NCBI RefSeq assembly: GCF_003574675.1
Contig: NZ_QOAZ01000030.1
Location: 1-41,320, forward strand
DNA from: Azohydromonas sediminis
GTDB lineage: Bacteria > Pseudomonadota > Gammaproteobacteria > Burkholderiales > Burkholderiaceae_C
Direction: 5' to 3'
Length of the DNA stretch: 41,320 bases
Of the stretch, positions 1 through 11,764 are shown in pieces. Numbering within the stretch: position 1 is the first letter of the stretch; the number at the start of each line of letters is the position of its first letter. The notes beneath the pieces were generated by a model. It made no database searches, was not told the origin of the DNA, and saw only the letters and a program-made list of their open reading frames with translations. The position numbers and the translations under genes are program-made.

Positions 1-63
1 CTGGCGCCACAGTTGCTGGGTCTGGGCCCAACTGCGTCTGCCGCAGCCGCAAGGACTGTATGA
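1..63 (+). CDS. C-terminal tail of an unidentified protein (partial)
   Basis: An open frame enters from the left edge and ends at TGA 61-63, giving about 20 residues with an APQ-x2-GLG pattern followed by an Ala-rich end. The same APQ-x2-GLG-x-Ala-rich ending is encoded on the opposite strand at the right edge (41254-41319). I do not recognise the family. A transposase or other mobile-element protein is a guess based on the right-hand copy lying next to an interrupted gene. The 205 bases that follow are non-coding as far as I can see. Confidence 0.45.
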   Translation: MAPQLLGLGPTASAAAARTV

Positions 64-268
64 ACCGCGAAAACCCCGGCAAAACCCTGCCTCGCGACCG
101 CCCTGCGGGTGCTGGATGGGCGAAGGGTCGCGTGCGGCCGATGCCGGCGTCGACACCGCGCGCGATCAACGCCACTCGATCAGCGCTCAGCACCGATCGA
201 ATGATTCACAAGCTCTGAGCCGCCGCCCGCGCGTCGTGGCGGCCGCGGCGCGCGGTATCGTCGGCGCC

Positions 269-1009
269 GTGACCGCCCCCGCCGCCGCTGCCGTGCCCCG
301 CGAACGCTTCGACCGCGTCGACGCGCTGCGTGGCGCCGCGATGCTGTGGATGGCGGCGTTCCACTTCGCGTTCGACCTCAACCACTTCGGCCTGCTCGAG
401 CCGCGGCAGGACTTCTACCGCGACCCGCTGTGGACACTGCAGCGCACCGCGATCGTCAGCCTGTTCCTGTTCACCGCCGGGCTCGGGCAGGCGCTCGCGC
501 TCGACGCCGGCCAGCCGGCCGCGCGCTTCTGGCGCCGCTGGGCGCAGGTCGCCGGCTGCGCGGTGCTCGTCTCGGCCGGTTCGGCGCTGATGTTTCCGGC
601 CAGCTGGATCAGCTTCGGCGTGCTGCACGGCATCGCGCTGATGCTCGTCGTCGCGCGCTTCGCGGCGCCGCTGCGCGCCGGGCTGTGGCCGCTCGGCGCG
701 GTGGCGATCGCGCTGCCGCACCTCGTGCAGCACCCGTTCTTCGACACGCGGTGGACGAACTGGGTCGGCCTCGTGACGCGCAAGCCGATCACCGAGGACT
801 ACGTGCCGCTGCTGCCGTGGCTCGGCGTGATGCTGTGGGGGCTCGCGGTGGGGCAGTGGCTGCTGGCAAACCGGCGCGGCGTGCTGGCGGCGGCCGTGCC
901 CCGCTTCGCGCAGCCGCTGGCGGCGCTGGGCCGCTGGCCGCTCACCTTCTACATGCTGCACCAGCCGGTGCTGATCGGCGCGATCCTGGCCTGGCGTTAC
1001 GTGTCGTGA
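269..1009 (+). CDS. DUF1624 / heparan-alpha-glucosaminide N-acetyltransferase-like membrane protein
   Basis: Predicted polytopic inner-membrane protein of about 246 residues. Its N-terminus carries the RxDxxDALRG motif followed by a hydrophobic segment with WxxAFHFAFDLN, typical of the DUF1624 (HGSNAT-catalytic-like) family. About seven hydrophobic segments follow, and the C-terminus keeps a family-like FYMLHQPVLI motif. Members are proposed to move acyl groups across the membrane; the substrate here is unknown. The frame is open back to 116, but the first ~50 residues are low-complexity and unlike the family. I therefore prefer GTG 269, with GTG 293 as the alternative. Neither start has a good ribosome binding site. 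It stands alone on the plus strand. Confidence 0.8.
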   Translation: MTAPAAAAVPRERFDRVDALRGAAMLWMAAFHFAFDLNHFGLLEPRQDFYRDPLWTLQRTAIVSLFLFTAGLGQALALDAGQPAARFWRRWAQVAGCAVLVSAGSALMFPASWISFGVLHGIALMLVVARFAAPLRAGLWPLGAVAIALPHLVQHPFFDTRWTNWVGLVTRKPITEDYVPLLPWLGVMLWGLAVGQWLLANRRGVLAAAVPRFAQPLAALGRWPLTFYMLHQPVLIGAILAWRYVS

Positions 1010-1053
1010 CGTCGGTCACGCCGGCCGTCACGGAAATGGGGGGTGAAAACCCC

Positions 1054-1080
1054 TCAAGTCCTGCTTCAGTGGGCCGATAG
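1054..1080 (+). promoter_or_regulatory. Sigma-28 (FliA)-type promoter
   Basis: TCAAGTCC (1054-1061), an 11-base spacer and GCCGATAG (1073-1080). The sigma-28 consensus is TAAAGTTT-N11-GCCGATAA, so 7 of 8 bases match at -10 and 5 of 8 at -35 with exact spacing; betaproteobacterial flagellar promoters often read TCAAGT at -35. It ends 33 bases before the ATG of the small gene at 1114. The 32407-32434 site is closely similar. Confidence 0.65.
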
Positions 1081-1113
1081 CTTCGTCAAGCCGTTTCCCC
1101 TCACGGTGCCGCC

Positions 1114-1425
1114 ATGACCTTCTCGATCGCTCCACCCTCGCCCACCGGGCTCGCGCTGACGCCGGTCGCGCAGGCATCGAAGGCCGTCACCGCGGTCGCG
1201 CCGGTCGAACCGGCGGCGGCGGCGCGGCCCCTGTCCACCGACGAGCGGCCGACGCGGCCGGTGACGCCGCTGTCGATGTCGCTGCACCTGATGCGCGTGC
1301 CAGCGTCGCGCCTGGCCGACGTCTACGCCGAGATGCGGTCGCTCGCCAACGACGCACCCGGCACGCGCTTTGCACCCGCGCCGGCCGACGACGCGGCGGC
1401 GTTGCCGCTGCACCTGCGCGCGTAG
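1114..1425 (+). CDS. Small hypothetical protein, probable motility-regulon member
   Basis: A 103-residue protein with no signal peptide or membrane segment. The N-terminal half is Ala/Pro/Thr-rich and probably disordered; a short amphipathic segment (LHLMRVPASRLADVYAEMR, residues ~57-75) is the only part likely to fold. I do not recognise a family. Codon third positions are strongly G/C like the neighbours, and the sigma-28-type promoter at 1054-1080 supports it being a real gene expressed with flagellar or chemotaxis genes. The ribosome binding site is weak. A link to motility is inference from the promoter alone. Confidence 0.6.
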   Translation: MTFSIAPPSPTGLALTPVAQASKAVTAVAPVEPAAAARPLSTDERPTRPVTPLSMSLHLMRVPASRLADVYAEMRSLANDAPGTRFAPAPADDAAALPLHLRA

Positions 1426-1428
1426 AGG

Positions 1429-1610
1429 GACCACCCCCGCAGCGCCTTCGGCGCTGCCGCCTCGAGGGGGCGAGCCCGGAGTCGGAAGGTCCGGCGGACG
1501 TTTCGTGACTGGCGAGCGGCCGGGCCGCGAGGACCGGCGCGGCCGGCAAGCGCCGCCGGCGCACCGGCGCAGCCGGATCCGCGGCGGCCGCTCGGACACC
1601 CTCGGACGGC
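1429..1610 (+). repeat. Interspersed palindromic repeat, copy A
   Basis: Intergenic sequence between two plus-strand genes. It begins with a hairpin-forming segment (CAGCGCC-TTC-GGCGCTG, 1440-1456) followed by CCTCGAGGGGGCG. It ends with ACCGGCGCAGCCGGATCCGC and GGCGGCCGCTCGGAC. Related blocks lie at 3184-3285 and 22837-23010. The layout (GGCGCTGCC-CCTCGAGG block, then GCCGGATCCGCGGCG-CCGCT-GGAC block) suggests an extragenic repeat family of the kind common in Burkholderiales. Confidence 0.6.
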
Positions 1611-1679
1611 TCACCGAAGGCGGGTCCGATTTCGAGCCGCTGCGGCCGAACCTGCGGCGCGCGCGGCTACCATCGCCGC

Positions 1680-2411
1680 ATGGCCGCCAAAGTGCTGTAT
1701 GGATTCCACGCCGTCGGCGTGCGCCTGAAGACGGCGCCCGACAGCGTGATCGAGGTGCACGTCGACGCCACGCGGCGCGACGCGCGCATGCGCCAGTTCG
1801 TGCAGCGCGTGCGCGACGCCGGCATCGGCGTCGTCGACAGCGACGACGCGCAGCTCACGCGCCTCGTCGGCAACCCGCGCCACCAGGGCGTGGTCGCGCG
1901 CGTGAAGCCGCTGCCGCAGGTCCATTCGCTCGACGACCTGCTCGATGCGGTGCAGGGCCCGCCGCTCGTGCTCGCGCTCGACGGCGTGACCGATCCGCAC
2001 AACCTCGGCGCGTGCCTGCGCGTGGCCGACGGCGCCGGCGTGCACGCGGTGATCGCGCCGAAGGACCACGCGGTGGGACTGAACGCGACGGTGGCCAAGG
2101 TCGCGAGCGGCGCCGCCGAGACGGTGCCGTACCTGATGGTGACCAACCTCGCGCGGTCGCTCACCGAGCTGAAGGAGCGCTCGATCCGCGTCGTCGGCCT
2201 TGCCGACGACGCCGCGCTGACGCTGTACGAGGCCGACCTGTCGGGGCCGCTCGCGCTCGTGCTCGGCGCCGAGGGGCCGGGCATGCGGCAGCTCACGCGC
2301 AAGACCTGCGACCTGCTCGTGCGCATCCCGATGAAGGGCGCGGTCGAGAGCCTGAACGTCTCGGTCGCGGCCGGCATCTGCCTGTACGAGGCGGTGCGCC
2401 AGCGCGGCTGA
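1680..2411 (+). CDS. rlmB: 23S rRNA (guanosine(2251)-2'-O)-methyltransferase RlmB
   Basis: SpoU/TrmH-type SPOUT methyltransferase of 243 residues, the usual length for RlmB. It methylates the ribose of G2251 in the P-loop of 23S rRNA using S-adenosylmethionine. Visible are the N-terminal RNA-binding substrate domain (residues ~1-75, starting KVLYGFHAV) and SPOUT motif 1 (LDGVTDPHNLGACLRVADG). Motif 2 (LGAEGPGM) and motif 3 (RIPMKGAVESLNVSVAAGI) form the knotted SAM site. ATG 1680 follows repeat copy A and fits the family's N-terminus. The sirtuin gene starts four bases after its stop, so the two are probably co-transcribed. Confidence 0.95.
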   Translation: MAAKVLYGFHAVGVRLKTAPDSVIEVHVDATRRDARMRQFVQRVRDAGIGVVDSDDAQLTRLVGNPRHQGVVARVKPLPQVHSLDDLLDAVQGPPLVLALDGVTDPHNLGACLRVADGAGVHAVIAPKDHAVGLNATVAKVASGAAETVPYLMVTNLARSLTELKERSIRVVGLADDAALTLYEADLSGPLALVLGAEGPGMRQLTRKTCDLLVRIPMKGAVESLNVSVAAGICLYEAVRQRG

Positions 2412-2415
2412 CCAG

Positions 2416-3192
2416 ATGGCCGGCGGCGTGCTCGACCCCGCCGCGCTCGCCGCCGTGCGCGCGCACCTCGACGCGGCGCGGCGCGTGTGCGTGCTGACCG
2501 GCGCCGGGATGAGCGCCGAAAGCGGCATCCCGACGTTTCGCGATGCGGCCACCGGGCTGTGGTCGAAGTTCGACCCGGCGCAGCTCGCGAGCGAGGAGGG
2601 CTTCCGCACCGACCCGCAGCGCGTGTGGGACTGGTACGCCGAGCGGCGCGCGGGCGTGCGCGCGGCGCAGCCCAACGCCGGCCATCTCGCGCTCGCCGCG
2701 TTCGGCCGGCGTCGCCCCGGCGTGCTCACGCTCGTGACGCAAAACGTCGACGACCTGCACCAGCGCGCCGGCTGGCCCGAGACGATCCGCCTGCACGGCG
2801 ACATCCTCACCGACCGCTGGCTCGAGCCGTGCCCGCGCGGCCGGGCCTGCGACCCCGCCACCGCGGCGGCGGGCCGCCCGCCGCGCTGCAGCGCGTGCGG
2901 CAACCTAGTGCGCCCGGCGGTCGTCTGGTTCGGCGAGGCGCTGCCCGAGCGCGCGCTCGACGCGGCCGAGCGCGCCGCGCGCGCGTGCGACGTGATGCTC
3001 GTCGTCGGCACGTCGGGCGCGGTGTGGCCGGCCGCGGGGCTCGCGCACGTCGCGCGCCGCGCCGGCGCGCAGGTGGCCATCGTCAACCCCGACGCGAGCG
3101 AGATCGACGACCAGGCGCACTGGGTGCTGCGCGGCACGGCCGCCGGCGTGCTGCCGCGGCTGCTCGATACACTTCAGCGACCCACCCCGTAG
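2416..3192 (+). CDS. cobB: Sir2-family NAD-dependent deacylase (class III, CobB-like)
   Basis: A 258-residue sirtuin that removes acyl groups from protein lysines using NAD+. The NAD-binding motif GAGMSAESGIPTFRD is at ~29-43, the TQNVDDLHQRAG motif is in the middle and the catalytic His lies in LHGDI. A zinc finger is formed by CPRGRAC and CSAC. The Y-x-x-R pair in WYAERRAG matches the signature of class III enzymes (SIRT5, E. coli CobB) that prefer succinyl or malonyl lysine; this preference is inferred from family knowledge. The start at 2416 lies four bases after the rlmB stop. Repeat copy B follows directly. Confidence 0.92.
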   Translation: MAGGVLDPAALAAVRAHLDAARRVCVLTGAGMSAESGIPTFRDAATGLWSKFDPAQLASEEGFRTDPQRVWDWYAERRAGVRAAQPNAGHLALAAFGRRRPGVLTLVTQNVDDLHQRAGWPETIRLHGDILTDRWLEPCPRGRACDPATAAAGRPPRCSACGNLVRPAVVWFGEALPERALDAAERAARACDVMLVVGTSGAVWPAAGLAHVARRAGAQVAIVNPDASEIDDQAHWVLRGTAAGVLPRLLDTLQRPTP

Positions 3193-3285
3193 CACCTGGG
3201 GCGCTGCCCCTCGAGGCGGCGACGCCGGCGGACCGGCGAAGCCGGATCCGCGGCGTCCGCTGGACGCCGCAGCCGCTCACCCGTC
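3184..3285 (+). repeat. Interspersed palindromic repeat, copy B
   Basis: It starts at the stop of the sirtuin gene (CACCCCGTAGCACCTGGGGC, then GCTGCCCCTCGAGGCGGCG) and ends with ACCGGCGAAGCCGGATCCGC followed by GGCGTCCGCTGGACGCCGC. The last part can fold (GGCGTCC-GCT-GGACGCC, 3253-3269). It shares both blocks with copy A and the second block with copy C. It sits between co-oriented genes and may act as a transcript-end or stability element. Confidence 0.6.
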
Positions 3286-3336
3286 GTCGGCGCCTTGGTG
3301 CCGACGCCGTACCCACCACGCTCTTGCGCATCCGCC

Positions 3337-3969
3337 ATGCCCGTCATCACCGTCCGGCACCCCCTCGTCCAGCATAAAATCGGCCTGCTGCGCGAGGCCG
3401 ACGTCAGCACGAAGAAGTTCCGCGAGATCACCGGCGAGCTCGCCGCGCTGCTCGCGTACGAGGCCACGGCCGACTTCCCGCTCGAGCCGCGGCGCATCCA
3501 GTGCTGGAGCGGCGAGATCGAGGTGCAGCAGATCGCCGGGCGCAAGGTCACCGTGGTGCCGATCCTGCGTGCGGGGCTGGGCATGCTCGACGGCGTGCTG
3601 CAGATGGTGCCCAACGCGAAGATCAGCGTCGTGGGGCTGAGCCGCAACCACGACACGCTGCAGCCCGAGCACTACTTCGAGAAGTTCGTCGGCCACCTCG
3701 ACGAGCGCACCGCGCTGATCGTCGACCCGATGCTGGCCACCGCCGGCTCGATGATCGCCACCGTCGACCTGCTCAAGGCGCGCGGCTGCCGCGACGTGCG
3801 CGCGCTCGTGCTCGTGGCCGCGCCCGAGGGCATCGCCGCGCTCGAGCGCGCGCACCCCGACGTGCGCTGCTGGACCGCGGCGGTGGACAGCCACCTCGAC
3901 GCCAACGGCTACATCATCCCCGGCCTCGGCGACGCGGGCGACAAGATCTTCGGCACCAAGGACGCCTGA
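3337..3969 (+). CDS. upp: Uracil phosphoribosyltransferase
   Basis: Converts uracil and PRPP to UMP in pyrimidine salvage. The 210-residue product matches the family length (208-212). Visible are the N-terminal [13 protein letters not shown] motif, the PILRAGLGM loop, the PRPP-binding motif [13 protein letters not shown] (~residues 128-140) and the C-terminal uracil-binding [17 protein letters not shown]. The frame is open further upstream (to 3295), but ATG 3337, giving [14 protein letters not shown], is the family-typical start. An MFS carrier gene starts 22 bases downstream. A purine/pyrimidine role for that carrier is possible but not shown. Confidence 0.95.
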   Translation: MPVITVRHPLVQHKIGLLREADVSTKKFREITGELAALLAYEATADFPLEPRRIQCWSGEIEVQQIAGRKVTVVPILRAGLGMLDGVLQMVPNAKISVVGLSRNHDTLQPEHYFEKFVGHLDERTALIVDPMLATAGSMIATVDLLKARGCRDVRALVLVAAPEGIAALERAHPDVRCWTAAVDSHLDANGYIIPGLGDAGDKIFGTKDA

Positions 3970-3991
3970 GCGCGACGAGCGCACCCGGCCC

Positions 3992-5179
3992 GTGCACCCG
4001 TTGCCCGCGCCCCCGGCGGCGAGCGCCGACCTCGCGCCTGCGCTGCGCCGGCGCGGCCTGTTCGCGCTGTTCGGCTCGACGTTCTTCGAGCTGACAGGCT
4101 TCTTCATGTTCGCGCCGCTGCTGCTGTTCACGCTGAAGGCGCGCGGGCTCGACACCGCGACGACCGGCCTGTTCAGTGCCGCGCTGTGGCTGGGCATCGG
4201 CGCGGCGACGCCGTTCGCGGCGCGCTGGGTGCGCTGGCTCGGGCGGCGGCACGCGCTGATCGCCAGCGTCGCGGTGCCGCTGGCGACGCTGCTGGGCATC
4301 ACGCTGAGCACGTCGCTCGCGCTGTGGGCGGCGCTGTACTTCGTCGCCGGCATCGCGGCGGCGCTGCGCTGGATCGTCGCCGAGGCGACGGTGGCCGAAC
4401 TCGCGCCGCCGCACCGGCGCGGGCGCGTCGTCGCGCTGTTCGAGACGATGGTGGGTCTCACCTTCGTGCTCGGCCCGGCGCTGCTGGCTGCCGTGGGCAC
4501 CGACGGCGACGCGGCCGAGCGCTCGCGCTGGACGGCGATCGCGCTGGTGGCCGTCGGCTTCGCGTGGAGCCTGGCGTTACCGCCGCTGGCACCGACTGCG
4601 CACGACGGCGCGACGCGGCTGGGCCTGCACGGCGTCGTCGATGCGCTGCGTGCGGCGCCGGCGGTGATGGTCGCCGGACTGGCCGGCGGCTTCTTCGAAA
4701 GCGGGCTGGCCGGTGTGCTGCCGCTGTACGGCCTCGCGATGGGCTTCACGGCCGCGGCGGCGGCGCTGCTGGTGTCGGCCAGCGGGCTCGGCGGCACGCT
4801 GATGATGCTGCCGCTCGGCGAGGCGAGCGACCGCCTGCCGCGCCGCGCGGTGGCCATCGGCTGCGCGGCGGCGACGCTCGCCGCGACGCTCGCGCTGCCG
4901 TGGGTCGGCGCGTGGCCGTGGCTGGCCGGGGCGGTGGCCTTCGTCTGCGGCGGTGCGGGCGGGGGCCTGTACACGCTCGCGATGATCGAGATCGGCCACC
5001 GCCACCAGGGCACCGCGCTCGTCAACGCGACCGCGGTGCTCGTGCTGTCGTACACGGTGGGCGCGATGCTGTCGCCGGCGCTCGGCGCGGCGGCGCTGCA
5101 GTGGGCGCCGGGTTGGGGCTTTCCGGCGCTGCTGGCTGCCGTCGCGGCCGCCGCGCTGGTCGCGATGCTGCGGCGCTGA
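3992..5179 (+). CDS. MFS transporter, substrate unknown
   Basis: A 395-residue integral membrane protein with about 12 hydrophobic segments, a major facilitator superfamily pattern. After the first segment (LFALFGSTFFELTGFF), loop 2-3 carries ARWVRWLGRRHALIA, a loose form of the MFS A-motif, and an RRGRVVALFE loop lies mid-protein. The start is GTG 3992; no ATG gives a complete first helix. It lies 22 bases after upp on the same strand and meets the histidine kinase gene tail-to-tail, with 34 bases between the stops. The substrate cannot be deduced. Confidence 0.8.
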   Translation: MHPLPAPPAASADLAPALRRRGLFALFGSTFFELTGFFMFAPLLLFTLKARGLDTATTGLFSAALWLGIGAATPFAARWVRWLGRRHALIASVAVPLATLLGITLSTSLALWAALYFVAGIAAALRWIVAEATVAELAPPHRRGRVVALFETMVGLTFVLGPALLAAVGTDGDAAERSRWTAIALVAVGFAWSLALPPLAPTAHDGATRLGLHGVVDALRAAPAVMVAGLAGGFFESGLAGVLPLYGLAMGFTAAAAALLVSASGLGGTLMMLPLGEASDRLPRRAVAIGCAAATLAATLALPWVGAWPWLAGAVAFVCGGAGGGLYTLAMIEIGHRHQGTALVNATAVLVLSYTVGAMLSPALGAAALQWAPGWGFPALLAAVAAAALVAMLRR

Positions 5180-5213
5180 GAGGGGGCGCCGGCGACGCGC
5201 CGCGCGGCCCCGT

Positions 5214-8888
<3,675 letters not shown>

Positions 8889-9052
8889 CGCCAGGCCCCT
8901 GCGCGCGAGCGTCGGCGACGCGGCAGCGCGTGCCGGGGACGGGGGCTGGCGGGCCGTCGTGTCATCGCGGGGCAGCGCAGGCAGTGTGCAGCGGAGCCCG
9001 AGTGTAGGGGGTAGGGCGCTCGGGTCGCCCGGGCGCTGCCGTCATACGCTGG

Positions 9053-10252
9053 TCATCGCGGCGCGCTCGCCACGCGCTGGCGCTGCGCCCACGCGCTGAG
9101 GGTGATCGCCGCGGCCAGCCACGCCAGTCCGATCCACGGCAACGTGGCGTAGGCGGCGGCCGCCGTCGCGCCGGCGGCCTCACGCGCGGCCACCGCCGCG
9201 CCACCGCCGGCCGCGCCGATCGCCTGGCCGGCATAGATCGCCGACGTGTTCAGCGCGAGCAGCGCCGGCGCGAGCGCGGGCGCCGCGATGCCCAGCCGCG
9301 CCTGCTGTGCCGAGTTCGACGCGAAGCAGCCCAGCGCCCACGGCACCAGGACCACCGCCATCGCGACGACGCCGCCGGCCAGCGGCCACGCCGCCATCGA
9401 CACGGCGATGCACGCGAGCAGCCACAACACCGCGCGTGCGGCGCCGATGCGGTCGACGTGGTGCGCGAGCAGCACGTTGCCCAGCAGGCCGAAGGCGCCG
9501 AACCAGAAGAACAGCAGGCTCACTTCGGTCGGGCTCGCGCCGAGCACCTGCCGGTAGTACGGCGCGAAGTACGAGAACAGCGTGAACTGACCGGCACCCG
9601 ACAGCGCGGTGACGAGCACGATCGCCATCAGCACCGGGTGCGTGACGACGGCGCGCCAGTCGCCCAGGTTCAGCGCCGGCGGCCTCACGCCCGCGGGCAT
9701 CGCGCGCCACACACACCACGCGCCGCCGGCAGCCAGCGCCGCGACGAGCGCGAACGCCCAGCGCCAGCCGAAAGTCTCGCCGATCCACGCGTGCACCGGC
9801 ATGCCGACCACCGAGGCGACCGACCAGCCGAGGAAGACGAACGTGATCGCGCGCCCGCGCTCGGCCGGCGGCGTCATCGCGCCGATCGCCGCGGCCGCCT
9901 GCGGCGTGAACACCGCGGCCGCGAGCACGGTGGCCGCGCGCAGCGGCAGCAACGCCGTGTAGGTCGGCGCGACGGCGGCCAGCGCGTGGCCGAGCGCGTA
10001 CCACGCGAGCGAGGCCACGAGCAGCACGCGGCGGTCCCAGCCACCGACGAGGGCGGCCATCAGCGGCGCGCCCACCGCCATCACGACGGCGGCCGCGGCG
10101 ATCAGCTGCCCGCCGAGCGCGACGCTGACGCCCAGCGAGCGCACGAGGTCGTTGAGCGATCCGGGCACGACCATCACGCCGCAGCCGATCGCGAAGTTGC
10201 CCGCCAGCAGCGCCCAGCGCGCGGCCGACGGCGACGGCGGCGCGGCGCTCAC
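9053..10252 (-). CDS. MFS transporter (arabinose-efflux-permease type)
   Basis: A 399-residue, 12-helix major facilitator. Loop 2-3 reads GGWDRRVLLVASLAWYALG, close to the A-motif, and the proline/glycine-rich segment GWSVASVVGMPVHAWIGE matches the antiporter C-motif region. This resembles drug or sugar efflux permeases of the AraJ/YdhP type. The start is GTG 10252. Its GTGA overlaps the TGA of the upstream dehydrogenase gene, which indicates translational coupling. Co-expression suggests export of a compound related to the dehydrogenase's 2-hydroxy/2-oxo acid; this is inference. Confidence 0.85.
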   Translation of the reverse strand: MSAAPPSPSAARWALLAGNFAIGCGVMVVPGSLNDLVRSLGVSVALGGQLIAAAAVVMAVGAPLMAALVGGWDRRVLLVASLAWYALGHALAAVAPTYTALLPLRAATVLAAAVFTPQAAAAIGAMTPPAERGRAITFVFLGWSVASVVGMPVHAWIGETFGWRWAFALVAALAAGGAWCVWRAMPAGVRPPALNLGDWRAVVTHPVLMAIVLVTALSGAGQFTLFSYFAPYYRQVLGASPTEVSLLFFWFGAFGLLGNVLLAHHVDRIGAARAVLWLLACIAVSMAAWPLAGGVVAMAVVLVPWALGCFASNSAQQARLGIAAPALAPALLALNTSAIYAGQAIGAAGGGAAVAAREAAGATAAAAYATLPWIGLAWLAAAITLSAWAQRQRVASAPR

Positions 10253-11256
10253 CGCATCACCTTCAGCGCATCCGGGTTGACGATGTTCGTCGGGCGGTTC
10301 TCGATGAAGGCGACGACGTTGTCGAACGCGGCGCCGAAGTACTTCTCGTAGCTGTCGAGCTCGACGTAGCCGATGTGCGGCGTGCACACCGCGTTCTCGA
10401 GGCGCAGTAGCGGGTGACCCTGCAGGATCGGTTCGCTCTCGAACACGTCGATGGCGGCCATGCCGGGGCGTCCCTTGTTGAGCGCCGAGACGAGTGCGCC
10501 GTCCTCGACGAGTTCGGCGCGCGACGTGTTGACGAACAGCGCGGTGGGCTTCATGCGCGCGAGGTCGTCGAGCGTGACGAGGCCGCGCGTGGCGTCGACC
10601 AGCCGCAGGTGCAGCGTGAGTACGTCGCTGCTCTCGAAGAAGGCCTCGCGGCTCGCGGCGGCGGCGAAGCCGTCGGCGCGCGCGGCCGCGCGCGAGGCCT
10701 CGCTGCCCCACACCTGCACCTGCATGCCGAACGCGCGGCCGTAGCCGGCCACCAGCCGGCCGATCTTGCCGTAGCCCCAGATGCCCAGCGTGCGGCCCTT
10801 GAGCACCATGCCGATGCCGAAGTTCGGCGGCATCGACGCCGCCTTCAGCCCCGACTGCTGCCACGCGCCGTGCTTGAGGTTGCCGATGTACTGCGGCAGC
10901 CGGCGCATCGCGGCCAGGATCAGCGCCCACGTCAGCTCGGCCGGTGCGGTCGGGTCGCCGACGCCCTCGGCCACCGCGATGCCCAGCCGCGTGCACGCCT
11001 CGACGTCGATGTGCGGCCCCACGCGCCCGGTCTGCGAGATCAGCCGCAGCCGCGGCAGCTTCTCGAGCAGCTGGCGCGGGAAGTGGGTGCGCTCGCGGAT
11101 CAGCACCAGCACCTCGGCGTCGCGCAGCCGCACCGACAGCTGCCCGATGCCCTTGACCGTGTTGGTGTAGACCTTGGCGTGGTACGGCTCGAGCTTGGCG
11201 GCGCACTTGAGCTTGCGCACCGCGTCCTGGTAGTCGTCGAGGATGATGATGTTCAT
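10249..11256 (-). CDS. D-isomer-specific 2-hydroxyacid dehydrogenase family protein
   Basis: A 335-residue NAD(P)-dependent oxidoreductase interconverting 2-oxo acids and D-2-hydroxy acids. The nucleotide-binding glycine motif is GIWGYGKIGRLVAGYGRAFG, with the usual acidic residue replaced by a W-G-S context, which may favour NADP. The catalytic triad is present: Arg in NTSRAELVEDGAL, Glu in DVFESEPI and His in CTPHIGYVE. The N-terminus (MNIIILDDYQD) is typical of a widespread proteobacterial subgroup of unknown substrate. It is translationally coupled to the MFS gene downstream. Confidence 0.9.
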   Translation of the reverse strand: MNIIILDDYQDAVRKLKCAAKLEPYHAKVYTNTVKGIGQLSVRLRDAEVLVLIRERTHFPRQLLEKLPRLRLISQTGRVGPHIDVEACTRLGIAVAEGVGDPTAPAELTWALILAAMRRLPQYIGNLKHGAWQQSGLKAASMPPNFGIGMVLKGRTLGIWGYGKIGRLVAGYGRAFGMQVQVWGSEASRAAARADGFAAAASREAFFESSDVLTLHLRLVDATRGLVTLDDLARMKPTALFVNTSRAELVEDGALVSALNKGRPGMAAIDVFESEPILQGHPLLRLENAVCTPHIGYVELDSYEKYFGAAFDNVVAFIENRPTNIVNPDALKVMR

Positions 11257-11325
11257 GGCCGGCGACGATTGTCGCCCCAGCGTCGCACGGGCGCCGGGAC
11301 GACGCGGGGGCGGCGGCCGCCGCCG

Positions 11326-11757
11326 TCAGGCGTCGAGCGGCGCGAAGCCCGAGCGCGGCGCGCGCGTCGGGAAGTGGCGGTTCAGCCGCGCCAGGCGCTG
11401 CTCGGCCTCGCACTGGCTGTGGCGCAGCGCGATCACGTGGTACAGCGCCGGGCGCAGGTGCCACAGGTCGCGCAGCGAGCGCGCGGTGTTGATGCGCATC
11501 AGCACGTCGCCGGGCACGACGCTGACGGCGTCGTCGACGCAGTCGGCGATCGCGTCGGCGAACTCGGCGCGCACCGCCGCGAGGCGGGCGTCCGGTCGCG
11601 TCACCGCGGCGTCGTGGCCGCCACGCAGCCACGCGCCGGCGCGGGTCCACCACGCCGGCTGCGCGGCCGGCGGGCAGACCTCGATGCGGCTGAACAGGCG
11701 ACTCGTCGCCGCGGGTGGTGCGGCGGGCACGAGTCGCTGGAGCAGGCTGGAAAACAT
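11326..11757 (-). CDS. Conserved-looking hypothetical protein
   Basis: A 143-residue, soluble, mostly helical protein I do not recognise. Its second half (residues ~75-130) has a pattern suggesting a folded helical domain: VVPGDVLMRINTARSLRDLW, then LRPALYHVIALRHSQCEAEQRL. The first ATG at 11757 lies only seven bases from a GCCGATAA hexamer-like element on the same strand, so the transcript could have almost no leader. Codon usage matches the neighbours. It precedes the dehydrogenase-MFS pair by 69 bases on the same strand and may be co-transcribed. Confidence 0.65.
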   Translation of the reverse strand: MFSSLLQRLVPAAPPAATSRLFSRIEVCPPAAQPAWWTRAGAWLRGGHDAAVTRPDARLAAVRAEFADAIADCVDDAVSVVPGDVLMRINTARSLRDLWHLRPALYHVIALRHSQCEAEQRLARLNRHFPTRAPRSGFAPLDA

Positions 11758-11764
11758 GGCAGCG

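Noticed and set aside
206-961. Antisense frame over the DUF1624 gene
   Set aside because: His/Arg/Gln-rich with no motif; the plus strand has a good membrane-protein pattern.
1429-1610. A possible CRISPR or tandem repeat in the GC-rich intergenic regions
   Set aside because: The blocks are dispersed single copies tens to thousands of bases apart, with no regular repeat-spacer pattern.
1370-2497. A 375-codon plus-strand frame across the repeat, rlmB and the sirtuin start
   Set aside because: Arg-rich shadow of rlmB in another frame; it crosses the intergenic repeat and has no recognisable domain.
5180-5213. A rho-independent terminator between the convergent MFS and kinase genes
   Set aside because: Only a poor, interrupted GC stem and no U-run on either strand; not strong enough to annotate.
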